A stretch of DNA of 49,571 nucleotides from positions 1 to 49,571 of the forward strand of contig NZ_JAUOSF010000016.1 in NCBI RefSeq assembly GCF_030548465.1. The letters run 5' to 3'. The stretch comes from Tamlana sp. 2_MG-2023 (GTDB taxonomy: Bacteria > Bacteroidota > Bacteroidia > Flavobacteriales > Flavobacteriaceae). The position numbers and the translations under genes were made by a program. Each line of letters starts with the position of its first letter. Positions within the stretch are counted from its first letter, which is position 1. Of the stretch, positions 25,965 through 33,280 are shown in pieces. The notes under the pieces are model-generated. The model had not been told where the DNA came from and did no database searches. It saw nothing but the letters and a program-made list of their open reading frames with translations.

Positions 25965-26321
25965 ATGCGAAGAATTGTTCCAAATATTTATTCAAACGAC
26001 ATAGAGAAAAGTAAGCAGTTCTATACTGAGTTTTTAGGAATGGACTTAGCGATGGATTTGGGTTGGGTCTTGACTTTCGTGTCAAAAGAAAACACAACTG
26101 CGCAAATTTCAATTTTCAGCAATAACGAAAACAAACCTTTAGATAACTCGGCAATATTTTTATCAATGGAAGTTTCGGACATAGACAACTGGCTTGAACG
26201 TGCCAAAAAGCATAAAATTGAAATCGTATATCCAATAACCAATGAAAGTTGGGGCGTAAGACGATTTTTTGTAAAAGATCCCAATGGAGCTACAATCAAT
26301 TTATTGTCACATTGTGTTTAA
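25965..26321 (+). CDS. VOC-superfamily protein
   Basis: A 118-residue glyoxalase-like protein: RRIVPNIYSNDIEKSKQFYTEFLGMDLAMDLGWVLTF, NKPLDNSAIFLSMEVSDIDNWLERAKKHKIEIVYP, and WGVRRFFVKDPNGATINLLSH. The W-G-x-R-x-FFVKDPNG-x-hN ending is typical of the group that binds metal through His/Glu. A segment of this gene, from about 26128 to 26190, is copied with changes into the mosaic at 30160-30225. Confidence 0.85.
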   Translation: MRRIVPNIYSNDIEKSKQFYTEFLGMDLAMDLGWVLTFVSKENTTAQISIFSNNENKPLDNSAIFLSMEVSDIDNWLERAKKHKIEIVYPITNESWGVRRFFVKDPNGATINLLSHCV

Positions 26322-26348
26322 TTTTTTTAAAAAATAATTAAAAAAGGC

Positions 26349-26372
26349 TGTCAAAGGGTTGTCACAACTCCT
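26349..26372. promoter_or_regulatory. Candidate operator upstream of the WYL module
   Basis: TGTCA occurs at 26349-26353 and again at 26360-26364, exactly 11 bases apart, and the second copy is part of the palindrome GTTGTCACAAC. It lies about 40 bases before the small protein gene at 26411 and the WYL regulator at 26663. Likely autoregulatory, not shown. Confidence 0.45.
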
Positions 26373-26410
26373 AGTTTTCTTTGTTGTATAAAATTAATAA
26401 TGGTTATAAA

Positions 26411-26650
26411 ATGATAGAAGTATATAAAACTAATATCTTAAAAAAGAAACAAGCAAAGGCTATAAAGAAACAAATAAAAAATAAGTTTCCTAATTACGGT
26501 GTTAATTTTGATCTTGAGGATTGTGATCATATTTTAAGAATCGAAACTTTTAACGAAGCATTAGAAAATGATGCTATTATAAAAATCGTTCAAAAACAGG
26601 ATTTTGAAATTGAAATTCTAACGGATGAAATTGCTATATTAAGCGTTTAA
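26411..26650 (+). CDS. Small conserved hypothetical protein preceding the WYL regulator
   Basis: A 79-residue acidic/basic protein: MIEVYKTNILKKKQAKAIKK, FPNYGVNFDLEDCDHILRIE, then AIIKIVQKQDFEIEILTDE. The pattern is a short beta-alpha-beta fold with an FDLEDCD-x-ILR-E core that I recognise as a recurring unnamed Bacteroidota small protein; no function is known to me. An in-frame TTG 30 bases upstream is less likely than the ATG. It is separated from the WYL gene by 12 bases, so the two form an operon and may act together. Confidence 0.65.
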   Translation: MIEVYKTNILKKKQAKAIKKQIKNKFPNYGVNFDLEDCDHILRIETFNEALENDAIIKIVQKQDFEIEILTDEIAILSV

Positions 26651-26662
26651 AATACTATTGTA

Positions 26663-27409
26663 ATGGCATATACAGACAATATTTCAAGACTTTCCCGCTT
26701 AACAGCCATTCATTTAAAATTACAATCCAATTTATACGTATCTGTAGCACAATTATCTAAAGAGTTTAATATTAGCAAACGAACTGTTTATAGAGATTTA
26801 TTGGCTTTAGAACAAGCCAATGTCCCTATTGTGGCTGTAGAGGGGAAAGGGTATACATTAATGGATGGATACAAAATTCCTCCTGTAATGTTTACCGAAA
26901 CGGAAGCAAATGCACTCATTTTTGCCCAAAAGATGATGGCAAAAACCAAAGACGAATCTCTGATAAATGAATTTAATAATGCCATAGATAAAGTAAAAGC
27001 AGTATTGCGAAGTGAAGAGAAATCAAAAGCCGATTTTTTAGCCAATAGAACGTTTATAGGAAAGAATTGGCAAAATGAAAAAACAAGTAATTTTCTTTCT
27101 GTAGTACAACGTGGGTTAACAAATTTTAATGTTTTAAAAATTACCTATAAAAAAGAAACTGACTTAGAACCCATTCCTCGAGACATAGAACCTTTTGCTA
27201 TTTACCATAGTTTTTCAGAAGATTGGATTGTAGTAGCTTGGTGTAGATTGAGAAATGAATTTAGAAACTTTAGAATAGATAGAATCAAAACCATTATTAG
27301 TTTACCCGAAAATTTTACTCCACACAAAATGACAATGGAGGAATATGGTGAAATCCAACGGAAAAAATATTTAGCTGAAAATTATTCACATAAGGATACT
27401 AACAACTAA
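26663..27409 (+). CDS. WYL-domain helix-turn-helix regulator (YafY-like)
   Basis: A 248-residue protein. The N-terminal winged helix (about 5-65) has SRLTAIHLKLQSNLYVSVAQLSKEFNISKRTVYRDLLALEQANVPI, and the C-terminal WYL ligand-binding domain (about 145-225) has IEPFAIYHSFSEDWIVVAWCRLRNEFRNFRIDRIKTI. WYL domains in this family sense nucleotides or other small molecules; the ligand here is unknown. It is followed by a DUF1905 gene 14 bases downstream. A broken copy of its last codons with an internal 69-base deletion is found before the second DUF1905 gene at about 37293-37343. Confidence 0.88.
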   Translation: MAYTDNISRLSRLTAIHLKLQSNLYVSVAQLSKEFNISKRTVYRDLLALEQANVPIVAVEGKGYTLMDGYKIPPVMFTETEANALIFAQKMMAKTKDESLINEFNNAIDKVKAVLRSEEKSKADFLANRTFIGKNWQNEKTSNFLSVVQRGLTNFNVLKITYKKETDLEPIPRDIEPFAIYHSFSEDWIVVAWCRLRNEFRNFRIDRIKTIISLPENFTPHKMTMEEYGEIQRKKYLAENYSHKDTNN

Positions 27410-27423
27410 TATTCTAATATAAA

Positions 27424-27957
27424 ATGAAAAGTCATTCCTTTACAGCAATTATAGAAATGATAGGAATCAATCCATATGTACAAATCCCTGAAACTATTTT
27501 AAAAGAAATTTTTGTGCAAGCGGGTAAAACAAAAGGACATATCCCAATCAAAGGAACTGTTAATAAACAACTCTACACTCAAACCTTGCTAAAATACAGT
27601 GGGCTATGGCGACTTTATATCAATACAACAATGCTAAAAAATTCACCAAAACGCATCGGAGAAGAAATTAATATTACTATTGAGTTTGATCCCTCAGATA
27701 GAACAATAGCACCACACCCTAAGTTTTTAGAAGCATTAAAAAATAACCTAGAAGCAAAATCAAAATTTGATAATTTGTCTCCATCTGCGAAAAAAGAGAT
27801 GGTGCGTTACATTACCTCATTGAAGACCGAAGAAAGTAGAGATAGAATAATAGAAAGAGCCATTACATATTTGTTAGGAAAAAGTACATTTATTGGAAAA
27901 AAAAGTTGGAGTAATGATCAATATACAACATTATATACCTCAAGAACCTCTAAATAG
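27424..27957 (+). CDS. DUF1905/YdeI-OmdA family protein (copy A)
   Basis: A 177-residue protein with a DUF1905 beta-barrel (about 1-95; HSFTAIIEMIG, HIPIKGTVNKQ, YSGLWRLYINTTMLKNSPKRIGEEINITIEFDP) followed by an OmdA/YdeI-type helical tail (about 110-160; FDNLSPSAKKEMVRYITSLKTEESRDRII). The family is annotated as bacteriocin-protection or OmpD-associated; the activity is unproven. Its 3' end runs 44 bases into the AraC-type gene. Copy B at 37354 is nearly identical in the N-terminal half and clearly diverged in the C-terminal half. Confidence 0.85.
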   Translation: MKSHSFTAIIEMIGINPYVQIPETILKEIFVQAGKTKGHIPIKGTVNKQLYTQTLLKYSGLWRLYINTTMLKNSPKRIGEEINITIEFDPSDRTIAPHPKFLEALKNNLEAKSKFDNLSPSAKKEMVRYITSLKTEESRDRIIERAITYLLGKSTFIGKKSWSNDQYTTLYTSRTSK

Positions 27958-28762
27958 CTTTATCAAACATATGGTATATATAAGAGGGAATTCTTCTAAT
28001 TCTTACATTAAAGAACTACCAGAAGGTAGTACAAATTTAGTGATTGAGCTCAATGAAAACACAACAAACACCATTTATGAGGATTCCAACTTAAAGAACA
28101 AAAAAGCAATAAAACATGCTTGGATTTCAGGAATGCAAAAGCAGGCCATTCTTTATGAAAACAATCCAAATTCTGTAATTATAAGTATTCGTTTTACTAT
28201 TGGTGGGTTCTACCAACTTACCGGTATTCCAATATCGTTAATAAAACAAAATGGCATTGAAGCGGAAACCGTTTTAGGAAATTCATTTAGAGATTTGTAC
28301 CAACAGCTTTTAAATACAAAAATAATCTTTAATAAATTTTTGGTGCTGGAAACATATTTTGAAAAGTATACTATTAGTCAAAGCAGAGAAAATAATATTG
28401 TTCCTTTTGTAATAAAAAATTTAGAGAAAAACATCAATTGGTTAGTGCATAAATCTGGTTATTCACAGAAGCATATTATTCAAGTATTAAAAAAACAAAC
28501 TGGTTTTGCGCCAAAATATTTACAAAGGATCGACCGATTTAACCAATTAACACAAGCAATTCAGATACAAAAAGGAAAAATTGACTGGTTTTTTTTGGTC
28601 GAAAAATTTGGTTATCATGATCAAGCTCATTTAATCAAAGATTTTAGTCATTTTTCAGGTTCAAAACCAACCGATTATCAGAAATCTCAAATCCTATTAG
28701 AAGAAAATAGTTTGGTTCCCGATATGATATTACAACCACAAGACCTACAATTAATTATCTGA
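27914..28762 (+). CDS. AraC-family regulator
   Basis: About 282 residues. The N-terminal part (IQHYIPQEPLNSFIKHMVYIRGN, LPEGSTNLVIELNE, VIISIRFTIGGFYQLTGIP) is the DUF6597-type sensor common in flavobacteria. The C-terminal AraC helix-turn-helix pair spans about 175-265 (SGYSQKHIIQVLKKQTGFAPKYLQRIDRFNQL, FGYHDQAHLIKDFSHFSGSKPTDYQKSQ). The ATG at 27914 is preferred over an upstream TTG. It overlaps the DUF1905 gene and precedes the epoxide hydrolase, so it may control either or both. Confidence 0.85.
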   Translation: MINIQHYIPQEPLNSFIKHMVYIRGNSSNSYIKELPEGSTNLVIELNENTTNTIYEDSNLKNKKAIKHAWISGMQKQAILYENNPNSVIISIRFTIGGFYQLTGIPISLIKQNGIEAETVLGNSFRDLYQQLLNTKIIFNKFLVLETYFEKYTISQSRENNIVPFVIKNLEKNINWLVHKSGYSQKHIIQVLKKQTGFAPKYLQRIDRFNQLTQAIQIQKGKIDWFFLVEKFGYHDQAHLIKDFSHFSGSKPTDYQKSQILLEENSLVPDMILQPQDLQLII

Positions 28763-28855
28763 TTTTTTGATATTAAAACTAAAAGGTAAATTTTTTACAA
28801 TGAAAAGAATCGTAATAGTTTGAATTTTGTATCAAACAAATTAAATAGAAAATAT

Positions 28856-29989
28856 ATGAAACCTTTCAAAATTGCAGTACCTCAAGACGTGTTGAATGAT
28901 CTTTCAACACGATTAAAACAAACTAGATGGACTGATGAACCCCAAAGTGCCGATTGGAATTATGGAATCAATCCTACTTATCTAAGAGAATTAGTTTCTT
29001 ATTGGCAAAATGAATACGATTGGAGAAAACACGAAACCATACTTAACGAATTGCCACAGTATACGGTGGAAATAGATGGCGTATCTATCCACTTTATTTA
29101 TGTGAAAGGAAAAGGTAAAAATCCTAAACCCCTTTTACTAACACACGGTTGGCCAGATAGCTTTTATCGATTTCATAAGGTAATTCCAATGCTCACCGAT
29201 CCGTTGAGTTATGGCGGAAATGAAAACGAATCATTTGATGTAATAGTTCCTTCAATACCTGGATTTGGTTTCTCCGATAAAAAACCACAGAGCAGTGATA
29301 AAACGGCAACGTTATGGATGAAATTGATGACAGAAGTTTTAGGCTACCAAACTTTTTTTGCCGCTGGTGGAGATATAGGTTCAACGATTAGCAAATCTTT
29401 AGCAAACCAATATCCATCCTTAATTTCTGCAATTCATTTAACTGATGTGGGCTACCCAAATGGCAAAGAAGATTGGGCTTCCATGTCATCCGAAGAACAG
29501 GAATTTGGACAATTTATACAACAGTGGTTTTTTAGAGAAGGTGCTTTCAACATGATACAATCTACAAAACCCCAAACTTTAGGTTATGGATTGAATGATT
29601 CTCCAGTAGGTTTAGCGGCTTGGATAGTAGAAAAATTTCATGCTTGGTCTGGACAACCCAAAAACCTTGACGAACATTATTCTAAAGACGAACTCATCAC
29701 CAATGTGATGATCTATTGGATTACGCAAACAATCAATTCCTCTATTCGTACCTATGTGGAAGAAAGTCATGCCTCTTGGCAAGAAGGTTTAAAGTCTGAA
29801 CAAAAAGTTGAAGTTCCTACTGGCGTAACTTTGTTTCCCGGAGAAGCTCCTTTTCCTAAAGAATGGGTAGAAAGAAAAGTAAATGTTAAACGATTTAATA
29901 TTTTGGATCAAGGTAGTCACTTTGCAGCTCTTGATGTTCCTGAATTGTTTACTAAAGAACTTAGAGACCTTTTTTACAATAAAGTGTAA
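28856..29989 (+). CDS. Microsomal-type epoxide hydrolase family protein
   Basis: A 377-residue alpha/beta hydrolase with the N-terminal EHN domain (about 1-105; FKIAVPQDVLNDLSTRLKQTRWTDEP, WRKHETILNELPQYTVEIDGVSIHFI). The hydrolase core shows the oxyanion motif THGWPDSFYRF, the nucleophile elbow GGDIGS with catalytic Asp, a candidate epoxide-polarising Tyr in SIRTYVEESH, and the base His in DQGSHFAALDVPELF. The set fits hydrolysis of epoxides to diols. The in-frame extension before the ATG is promoter-like. It lies downstream of an AraC-type gene and upstream of a mosaic of gene fragments. Confidence 0.88.
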   Translation: MKPFKIAVPQDVLNDLSTRLKQTRWTDEPQSADWNYGINPTYLRELVSYWQNEYDWRKHETILNELPQYTVEIDGVSIHFIYVKGKGKNPKPLLLTHGWPDSFYRFHKVIPMLTDPLSYGGNENESFDVIVPSIPGFGFSDKKPQSSDKTATLWMKLMTEVLGYQTFFAAGGDIGSTISKSLANQYPSLISAIHLTDVGYPNGKEDWASMSSEEQEFGQFIQQWFFREGAFNMIQSTKPQTLGYGLNDSPVGLAAWIVEKFHAWSGQPKNLDEHYSKDELITNVMIYWITQTINSSIRTYVEESHASWQEGLKSEQKVEVPTGVTLFPGEAPFPKEWVERKVNVKRFNILDQGSHFAALDVPELFTKELRDLFYNKV

Positions 29990-30056
29990 TGTTTACCCAC
30001 TCCAATTTTAAGATAATAGAAACTCAATATTTTATGTTTTTTAAACAAAAAAATAA

Positions 30057-30225
30057 TTTCAGATCCCTTTTCGAAAAAATATACAATCATCCTAACATTA
30101 TAAAAGAAAATTACAAAACAGTTATAAATGCACACACAAAAGTTGAGTTTCGTAAAAATGAAAACAAACCCTTGGATAACTCGGTAGTGTTTTTATCAAT
30201 TAAGTTTCGGAAATTGACTCTTGAT
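30057..30225 (+). pseudogene. Mosaic of Crp-like 5' end and VOC fragment
   Basis: Bases 30057-30159 match the start of the Crp-like gene at 20189 (LFEKIYNHPNIIKENYK then VINAHTKVEFRKN). At a short AAATGA/AACGA match the sequence switches to the interior of the VOC gene at 25965 (ENKPLDNSVVFLSI), then loses the frame by a one-base deletion. The remaining open frame (29989-30264) overlaps the epoxide hydrolase stop and encodes no coherent domain. This is a relic of recombination between two neighbours that both survive in the window. Confidence 0.75.
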
Positions 30226-30272
30226 ACGCAGAGGCTAATAAATAAAAATATGAAGATTAAGTGAATTAATTA

Positions 30273-30341
30273 TTTGCCGATGATGATTTTATAATTCACT
30301 TTTTGAGTAAGAAAAAACTCACACAAAATCAAAACGTTTAG
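30273..30341 (+). pseudogene. VOC gene fragment
   Basis: About 22 codons reading FADDDFIIHFLSKKKLTQNQNV and stop, similar to the central strand of the VOC protein at 24638 (GPDNFVIHFFKKEKLESS). It has no start and no second module. It continues the graveyard that begins at 30057. Confidence 0.55.
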
Positions 30342-30353
30342 GAACCTATTGAT
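30331..30353 (+). repeat. 23-bp direct repeat, left copy
   Basis: Starts AAAACGTTTAGGA and ends CTATTGAT; matches 30686-30708 at 20 of 23 positions. The two copies flank the single gene at 30368-30682, and the left copy overlaps the end of the VOC fragment. Confidence 0.65.
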
Positions 30354-30367
30354 TTAAAACAAACAAA

Positions 30368-30682
30368 ATGATAACCGTAAAAGTAACTTACACCGTAAAA
30401 CCTGAATTCGTTCAGAAAAACCAAGAAAACATTAATTTGTTTATGGTTGATTTTAAAAAATTGAGTACAAACGACTTTCAATATGTATCCTATTTATGTG
30501 GAGACGGAAAAACCTTTGTCCATCTATCACATTATAAAAATGAGGGAATTCAAAAGCATTTGCTTCAGATTCCCTCATTTCTTTCTTTCCAAAAACATCG
30601 GGATGAGAGCGGTTTGGAAGTTTTACCGCAAATTGAAGTAATGCAGTTAGTTGCTTCTTCACAAGATTTACTTAAACATTAA
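30368..30682 (+). CDS. Hypothetical protein, monooxygenase-like (ABM) fold
   Basis: A 104-residue protein: ITVKVTYTVKPEFVQKNQENINLFMVDFKKL, DFQYVSYLCGDGKTFVHLSHYKNEGIQ, IPSFLSFQKHRDESGL. The strand-helix-strand arrangement and the FVHLSHYKNE segment suggest a ferredoxin-like dimeric alpha/beta barrel of the antibiotic-biosynthesis-monooxygenase type, but I cannot assign a family with certainty. It is a single-gene unit flanked by 23-bp direct repeats. Confidence 0.65.
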   Translation: MITVKVTYTVKPEFVQKNQENINLFMVDFKKLSTNDFQYVSYLCGDGKTFVHLSHYKNEGIQKHLLQIPSFLSFQKHRDESGLEVLPQIEVMQLVASSQDLLKH

Positions 30683-30685
30683 ATT

Positions 30686-30708
30686 AAAACATTTAGGACG
30701 CTATTGAT
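30686..30708 (+). repeat. 23-bp direct repeat, right copy
   Basis: Matches 30331-30353 at 20 of 23 positions (AAAACATTTAGGA...CTATTGAT). It ends 2 bases before the 498-bp duplicated segment that begins at 30711, so two recombination borders coincide here. Confidence 0.65.
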
Positions 30709-30710
30709 AG

Positions 30711-31208
30711 TTGAGTAAACCGAAAATAATTGAATAACCAGAATTAATTTATAAAAAAATAGGAATGGAAAATATCAAATTACGAGGACTTGCCACCATC
30801 AGTTTTTATGCAGACAACCACGAAGTAGCAAAAAAATGGTACAGCGAAATTTTGGGAATGGAACCTTATTTTAATGTACCAGGCTATTCGGAATTTCGAC
30901 TTGGAGATGATCAGCACGAACTTGGAATTATTGACGGTAAATATGCACCGAAAAATTCAACGAAAGAAGTTGGTGGAGCAATCGCCTATTGGCACGTTGA
31001 CGAATTAGAAAAAACACTCGATTTACTGGTTTCTAAAGGAGCTAAATTATTTGAACCAATTATCGACAGAAGTGGTGGAAAAATGGCTTTTGTAACAGCT
31101 TCTGTAATCGACCCATTTGGAAACGTTCTTGGTATCATGACCAATAAACACTATTTAGAAACTTTAAAAAAAAGAGAATAGGAAATGGAAATGAAAGATG
31201 GAAAACCA
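30711..31208 (+). repeat. 498-bp duplicated segment, copy A
   Basis: Begins TTGAGTAAACCG and includes the upstream region, the whole VOC gene (30765) and the first eight codons of the YdeI-like gene. It is repeated at 36795-37292 without visible insertions or deletions and with only scattered base changes. In copy A the sequence continues into an extended YdeI-like gene, so this copy is probably the source. Confidence 0.88.
30765..31181 (+). CDS. VOC-superfamily protein (copy A)
   Basis: A 138-residue glyoxalase-like protein: LATISFYADNHEVAKKWYSEILGMEPYF, FRLGDDQHELGIIDGKYAP, then VGGAIAYWHVDELEKTLDLLVSKGAKLFEPI and VIDPFGNVLGIM. His, Glu and the second-module His are placed as in metal-binding VOC enzymes. 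It differs from copy B (36849) at about five residues. It begins a compact operon with the YdeI-like, AraC and GyrI-like genes. Confidence 0.88.
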   Translation: MENIKLRGLATISFYADNHEVAKKWYSEILGMEPYFNVPGYSEFRLGDDQHELGIIDGKYAPKNSTKEVGGAIAYWHVDELEKTLDLLVSKGAKLFEPIIDRSGGKMAFVTASVIDPFGNVLGIMTNKHYLETLKKRE

Positions 31209-31604
31209 GCCATATACTGTAAAACAAGAAAAGAGTGGCGAAAGTGGTTAAGTGAAAACTGTGAAACAGAAAAAACAGTTTGGCTAATTCTTCATAAAAA
31301 GAATAGTAAAAAAGAGTGTGTAAATTTAATTGAAGCTACTGAAGAAGCGGTATGCTTCGGTTGGATTGATAGCCTTTGCAAGAAACGTGATGAAGAAAGT
31401 TATTACTTGACATTCACGCCTCGAAATATAAAGAGGAGCAATTGGAGCGATAGGAATATTGAACGTGCTGAACGAATGATTGAGCAAGGGTTGATGACTG
31501 AGAACGGACTAAAATTTATAGAAATTGCTAAAGAAAAAGGCAAATGGAAAGAAACTTATACAGATAATCTAGTTGACAGCAGACATTTTAACTTAGATGA
31601 GTAG
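31185..31604 (+). CDS. YdeI/OmdA family protein, C-terminally short
   Basis: A 139-residue protein with the YdeI signature region: YCKTRKEWRKWLSENCETEKTVWLILHKK, NLIEATEEAVCFGWIDSLCKKRDEESYYLTFTPRNIKRSNWSDRNIERAERM. Family members usually run on for another 50-60 residues with a conserved WI-x-x-AK-x-x-T-R tail; this one ends LVDSRHFNLDE soon after GKWKETY, so it appears to lack that tail. Its stop overlaps the AraC-type start by 8 bases. Function is unknown (annotated as bacteriocin protection in relatives). Confidence 0.8.
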   Translation: MEMKDGKPAIYCKTRKEWRKWLSENCETEKTVWLILHKKNSKKECVNLIEATEEAVCFGWIDSLCKKRDEESYYLTFTPRNIKRSNWSDRNIERAERMIEQGLMTENGLKFIEIAKEKGKWKETYTDNLVDSRHFNLDE

Positions 31605-32037
31605 TACTATTGATAAAAATAGAAATCACTATATAGAGCGTCTTAATAAAGTATTTGACTACATAGACGAAAACATTGAATCAGAGTTTAATCTTGACGA
31701 TTTATCAAAAACCTCTAATTTCTCAAAATTTCATTTTTCCAGAGTATTTAATGCTATGGTTGGTGAAACACCTTTTGAATTTATTCAAAGAATAAAACTA
31801 GAGAGAGCAAATATCTTATTAAGGTTAAAACCAAATCTAACGATAACTGAAATCGCTTATGAAAGTGGTTTTAATGATTTATCCGTTTTTTCACGTCAAT
31901 TTACATATCATTTTAAAACCTCACCAACTGCATTTAGAAAGCAGAAAATACAAAAGAGCAATATTAGTCAAACAATTTTTTCAAAGCTAAATACTTTTGT
32001 TCTGAACTTAAAAAATATAACAAAATGGAACAATTAG
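31597..32037 (+). CDS. AraC-type DNA-binding protein (split from GyrI domain)
   Basis: A 146-residue protein containing both AraC helix-turn-helix motifs (about 12-110): LDDLSKTSNFSKFHFSRVFNAMVGETPFEFIQRIKLERANILL and ITEIAYESGFNDLSVFSRQFTYHFKTSPTAFRKQK. In most relatives the same chain continues into a GyrI-like effector-binding domain. Here the frame closes after a short linker and the GyrI part starts 13 bases earlier in another frame. Both halves look intact, so this may be a natural gene fission with translational coupling. Confidence 0.85.
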   Translation: MSSTIDKNRNHYIERLNKVFDYIDENIESEFNLDDLSKTSNFSKFHFSRVFNAMVGETPFEFIQRIKLERANILLRLKPNLTITEIAYESGFNDLSVFSRQFTYHFKTSPTAFRKQKIQKSNISQTIFSKLNTFVLNLKNITKWNN

Positions 32038-32507
32038 TAGAAGCAAACATTAAATCAATGCCAGAAAAAGCTATTGCTTATATAAAGCACGTGGGCTCTT
32101 ATAAGCAAAGTGCAGGAGTTTACGAAAAACTATTTGGTCAATTATTTGAATGGGCGGGCAAAAATGATTTACTAAAACATAATCCTGAATCAATAGTAAT
32201 TCATCATGATGACCCGGATGTGACACCTGACGAAAAACAAAGAATGAGTGTTTGTATTACCATTCCAGAAAACACCAAAACAGATGGTGAAATTGGGAAA
32301 ACTGTAATTTCAGGAGGGAAGTATTATATTGCTAAGTTTAAGATTAAACCTCAAGAAATCGGTCAGGCCTGGAATTGGATATATGGCGAAGGAATTCCTT
32401 CAGCAGGTTATCACCCTATTGACCAAATTCCTTATCAAAATTATCCAGAGGCACCAAAAGATGGAAGTTTTATCATAGAATTTTGTATTCCTGTAGAAAA
32501 AGTATGA
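32025..32507 (+). CDS. GyrI-like small-molecule-binding domain protein
   Basis: A 160-residue SHS2/GyrI (Rob C-terminal type) domain: EANIKSMPEKAIAYIKHVGSYKQSAGVYEKLFGQLFEWAGKNDLL, IVIHHDDPDVTPDEKQRMSVCITIP, and GKYYIAKFKIKPQEIGQAWNWIYGEGIPSAGY. These domains bind amphipathic or hydrophobic drugs and trigger the linked AraC domain. It overlaps the AraC-type gene by 13 bases in a different frame, so the two would have to associate as separate chains unless a frameshift joins them. Confidence 0.85.
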   Translation: MEQLVEANIKSMPEKAIAYIKHVGSYKQSAGVYEKLFGQLFEWAGKNDLLKHNPESIVIHHDDPDVTPDEKQRMSVCITIPENTKTDGEIGKTVISGGKYYIAKFKIKPQEIGQAWNWIYGEGIPSAGYHPIDQIPYQNYPEAPKDGSFIIEFCIPVEKV

Positions 32508-32584
32508 TACAAAAGGAGCAAAAAATTCTACGACTAATTCAATACTACCTTCTTTGAATGTTGATAGAATACAAATATTAAATC

Positions 32585-32618
32585 AAAGCGGTTTGGTAAG
32601 AAATCGAACCGCTTTTCA
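32585..32618 (+). terminator. Intrinsic terminator of the AraC-GyrI operon
   Basis: AAAGCGGTT (32585-32593), a 13-base loop, AACCGCTTT (32607-32615), then T-rich bases, about 80 bases after the GyrI-like stop. Confidence 0.75.
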
Positions 32619-32707
32619 TATTTCCTGATACTGAAAAATGTAAAATCAATTAATATACTCCTCAAAATTAAATAACTTTAATCGGTCTAAACGTAAATTT
32701 ATCAGTT

Positions 32708-33280
32708 ATGAGATTGGAAATAAAACTTAGGTATCACATAGAACAAACCATCACGCTCACTGATGACGAGTTTGAACACGTACTATTATATTTCAAACCA
32801 AAGGTGTTTAAAAAACATCATCTCATTATTCAACAAGGAGATGATGTACGAGAGGAGTACTTTGTGGCCAAAGGATTGATGAAGGCCGCTCAGATCACTC
32901 ATGAAGGTAAAGAGCACATCATGCATTTTGCCATGGAAAACTGGTGGATCACCGATTCCGAAGCTTTTCATAATAGTACTAAAGCAAGCATGTCTATAGA
33001 TTGCTTAGAAGACACTAGTGTTTTTGCTCTAACACTTGAGAATAAGGAAAGAATGTGTCGTGATTTGCAAAAAATGGAATACTTCTTTCGTAAGAAAACA
33101 ACTGCTGGATACATCGCCTTACAAAGAAGGATAATGTGCCTGATCAGCAGTAAAGCAAGCGACCGGTATCATTATTTATTGGAACAATATCCTGATTTGA
33201 TTCAGCGCATTCCTAAAACTATGATTGCTTCATACTTAGGCGTTTCTAGAGAAACACTTAGTCGTCTCCTGCATGCTTAG
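32708..33280 (+). CDS. Crp/Fnr-family regulator with CRP-like recognition helix
   Basis: A 190-residue protein: cNMP-like barrel (about 22-110; FKKHHLIIQQGDDVREEYFVAKGLMKAA, FAMENWWITDSEAF) and C-terminal helix-turn-helix (about 155-190). Its recognition helix is VSRETLSRLL, close to the SRETVGRIL helix of E. coli CRP, retaining the R-E-T-x-x-R positions that read TGTGA. The other two Crp-like proteins in the window lack it. The classical cAMP phosphate-binding cassette is absent. A perfect TGTGA-N6-TCACA site follows its stop codon and precedes an aldo/keto reductase gene, the likely target. Confidence 0.88.
   Translation: MRLEIKLRYHIEQTITLTDDEFEHVLLYFKPKVFKKHHLIIQQGDDVREEYFVAKGLMKAAQITHEGKEHIMHFAMENWWITDSEAFHNSTKASMSIDCLEDTSVFALTLENKERMCRDLQKMEYFFRKKTTAGYIALQRRIMCLISSKASDRYHYLLEQYPDLIQRIPKTMIASYLGVSRETLSRLLHA

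Noticed and set aside
27893-27957. TTG start for the AraC-type gene and similar upstream extensions (4016, 25051, 28820, 33346, 43489)
   Set aside because: Extensions are non-conserved and overlap neighbours or promoter DNA; the next ATG gives the normal family N-terminus.
29989-30264. A functional 91-residue gene
   Set aside because: The frame is a chimera of Crp-like and VOC fragments with a frameshift; no coherent fold.
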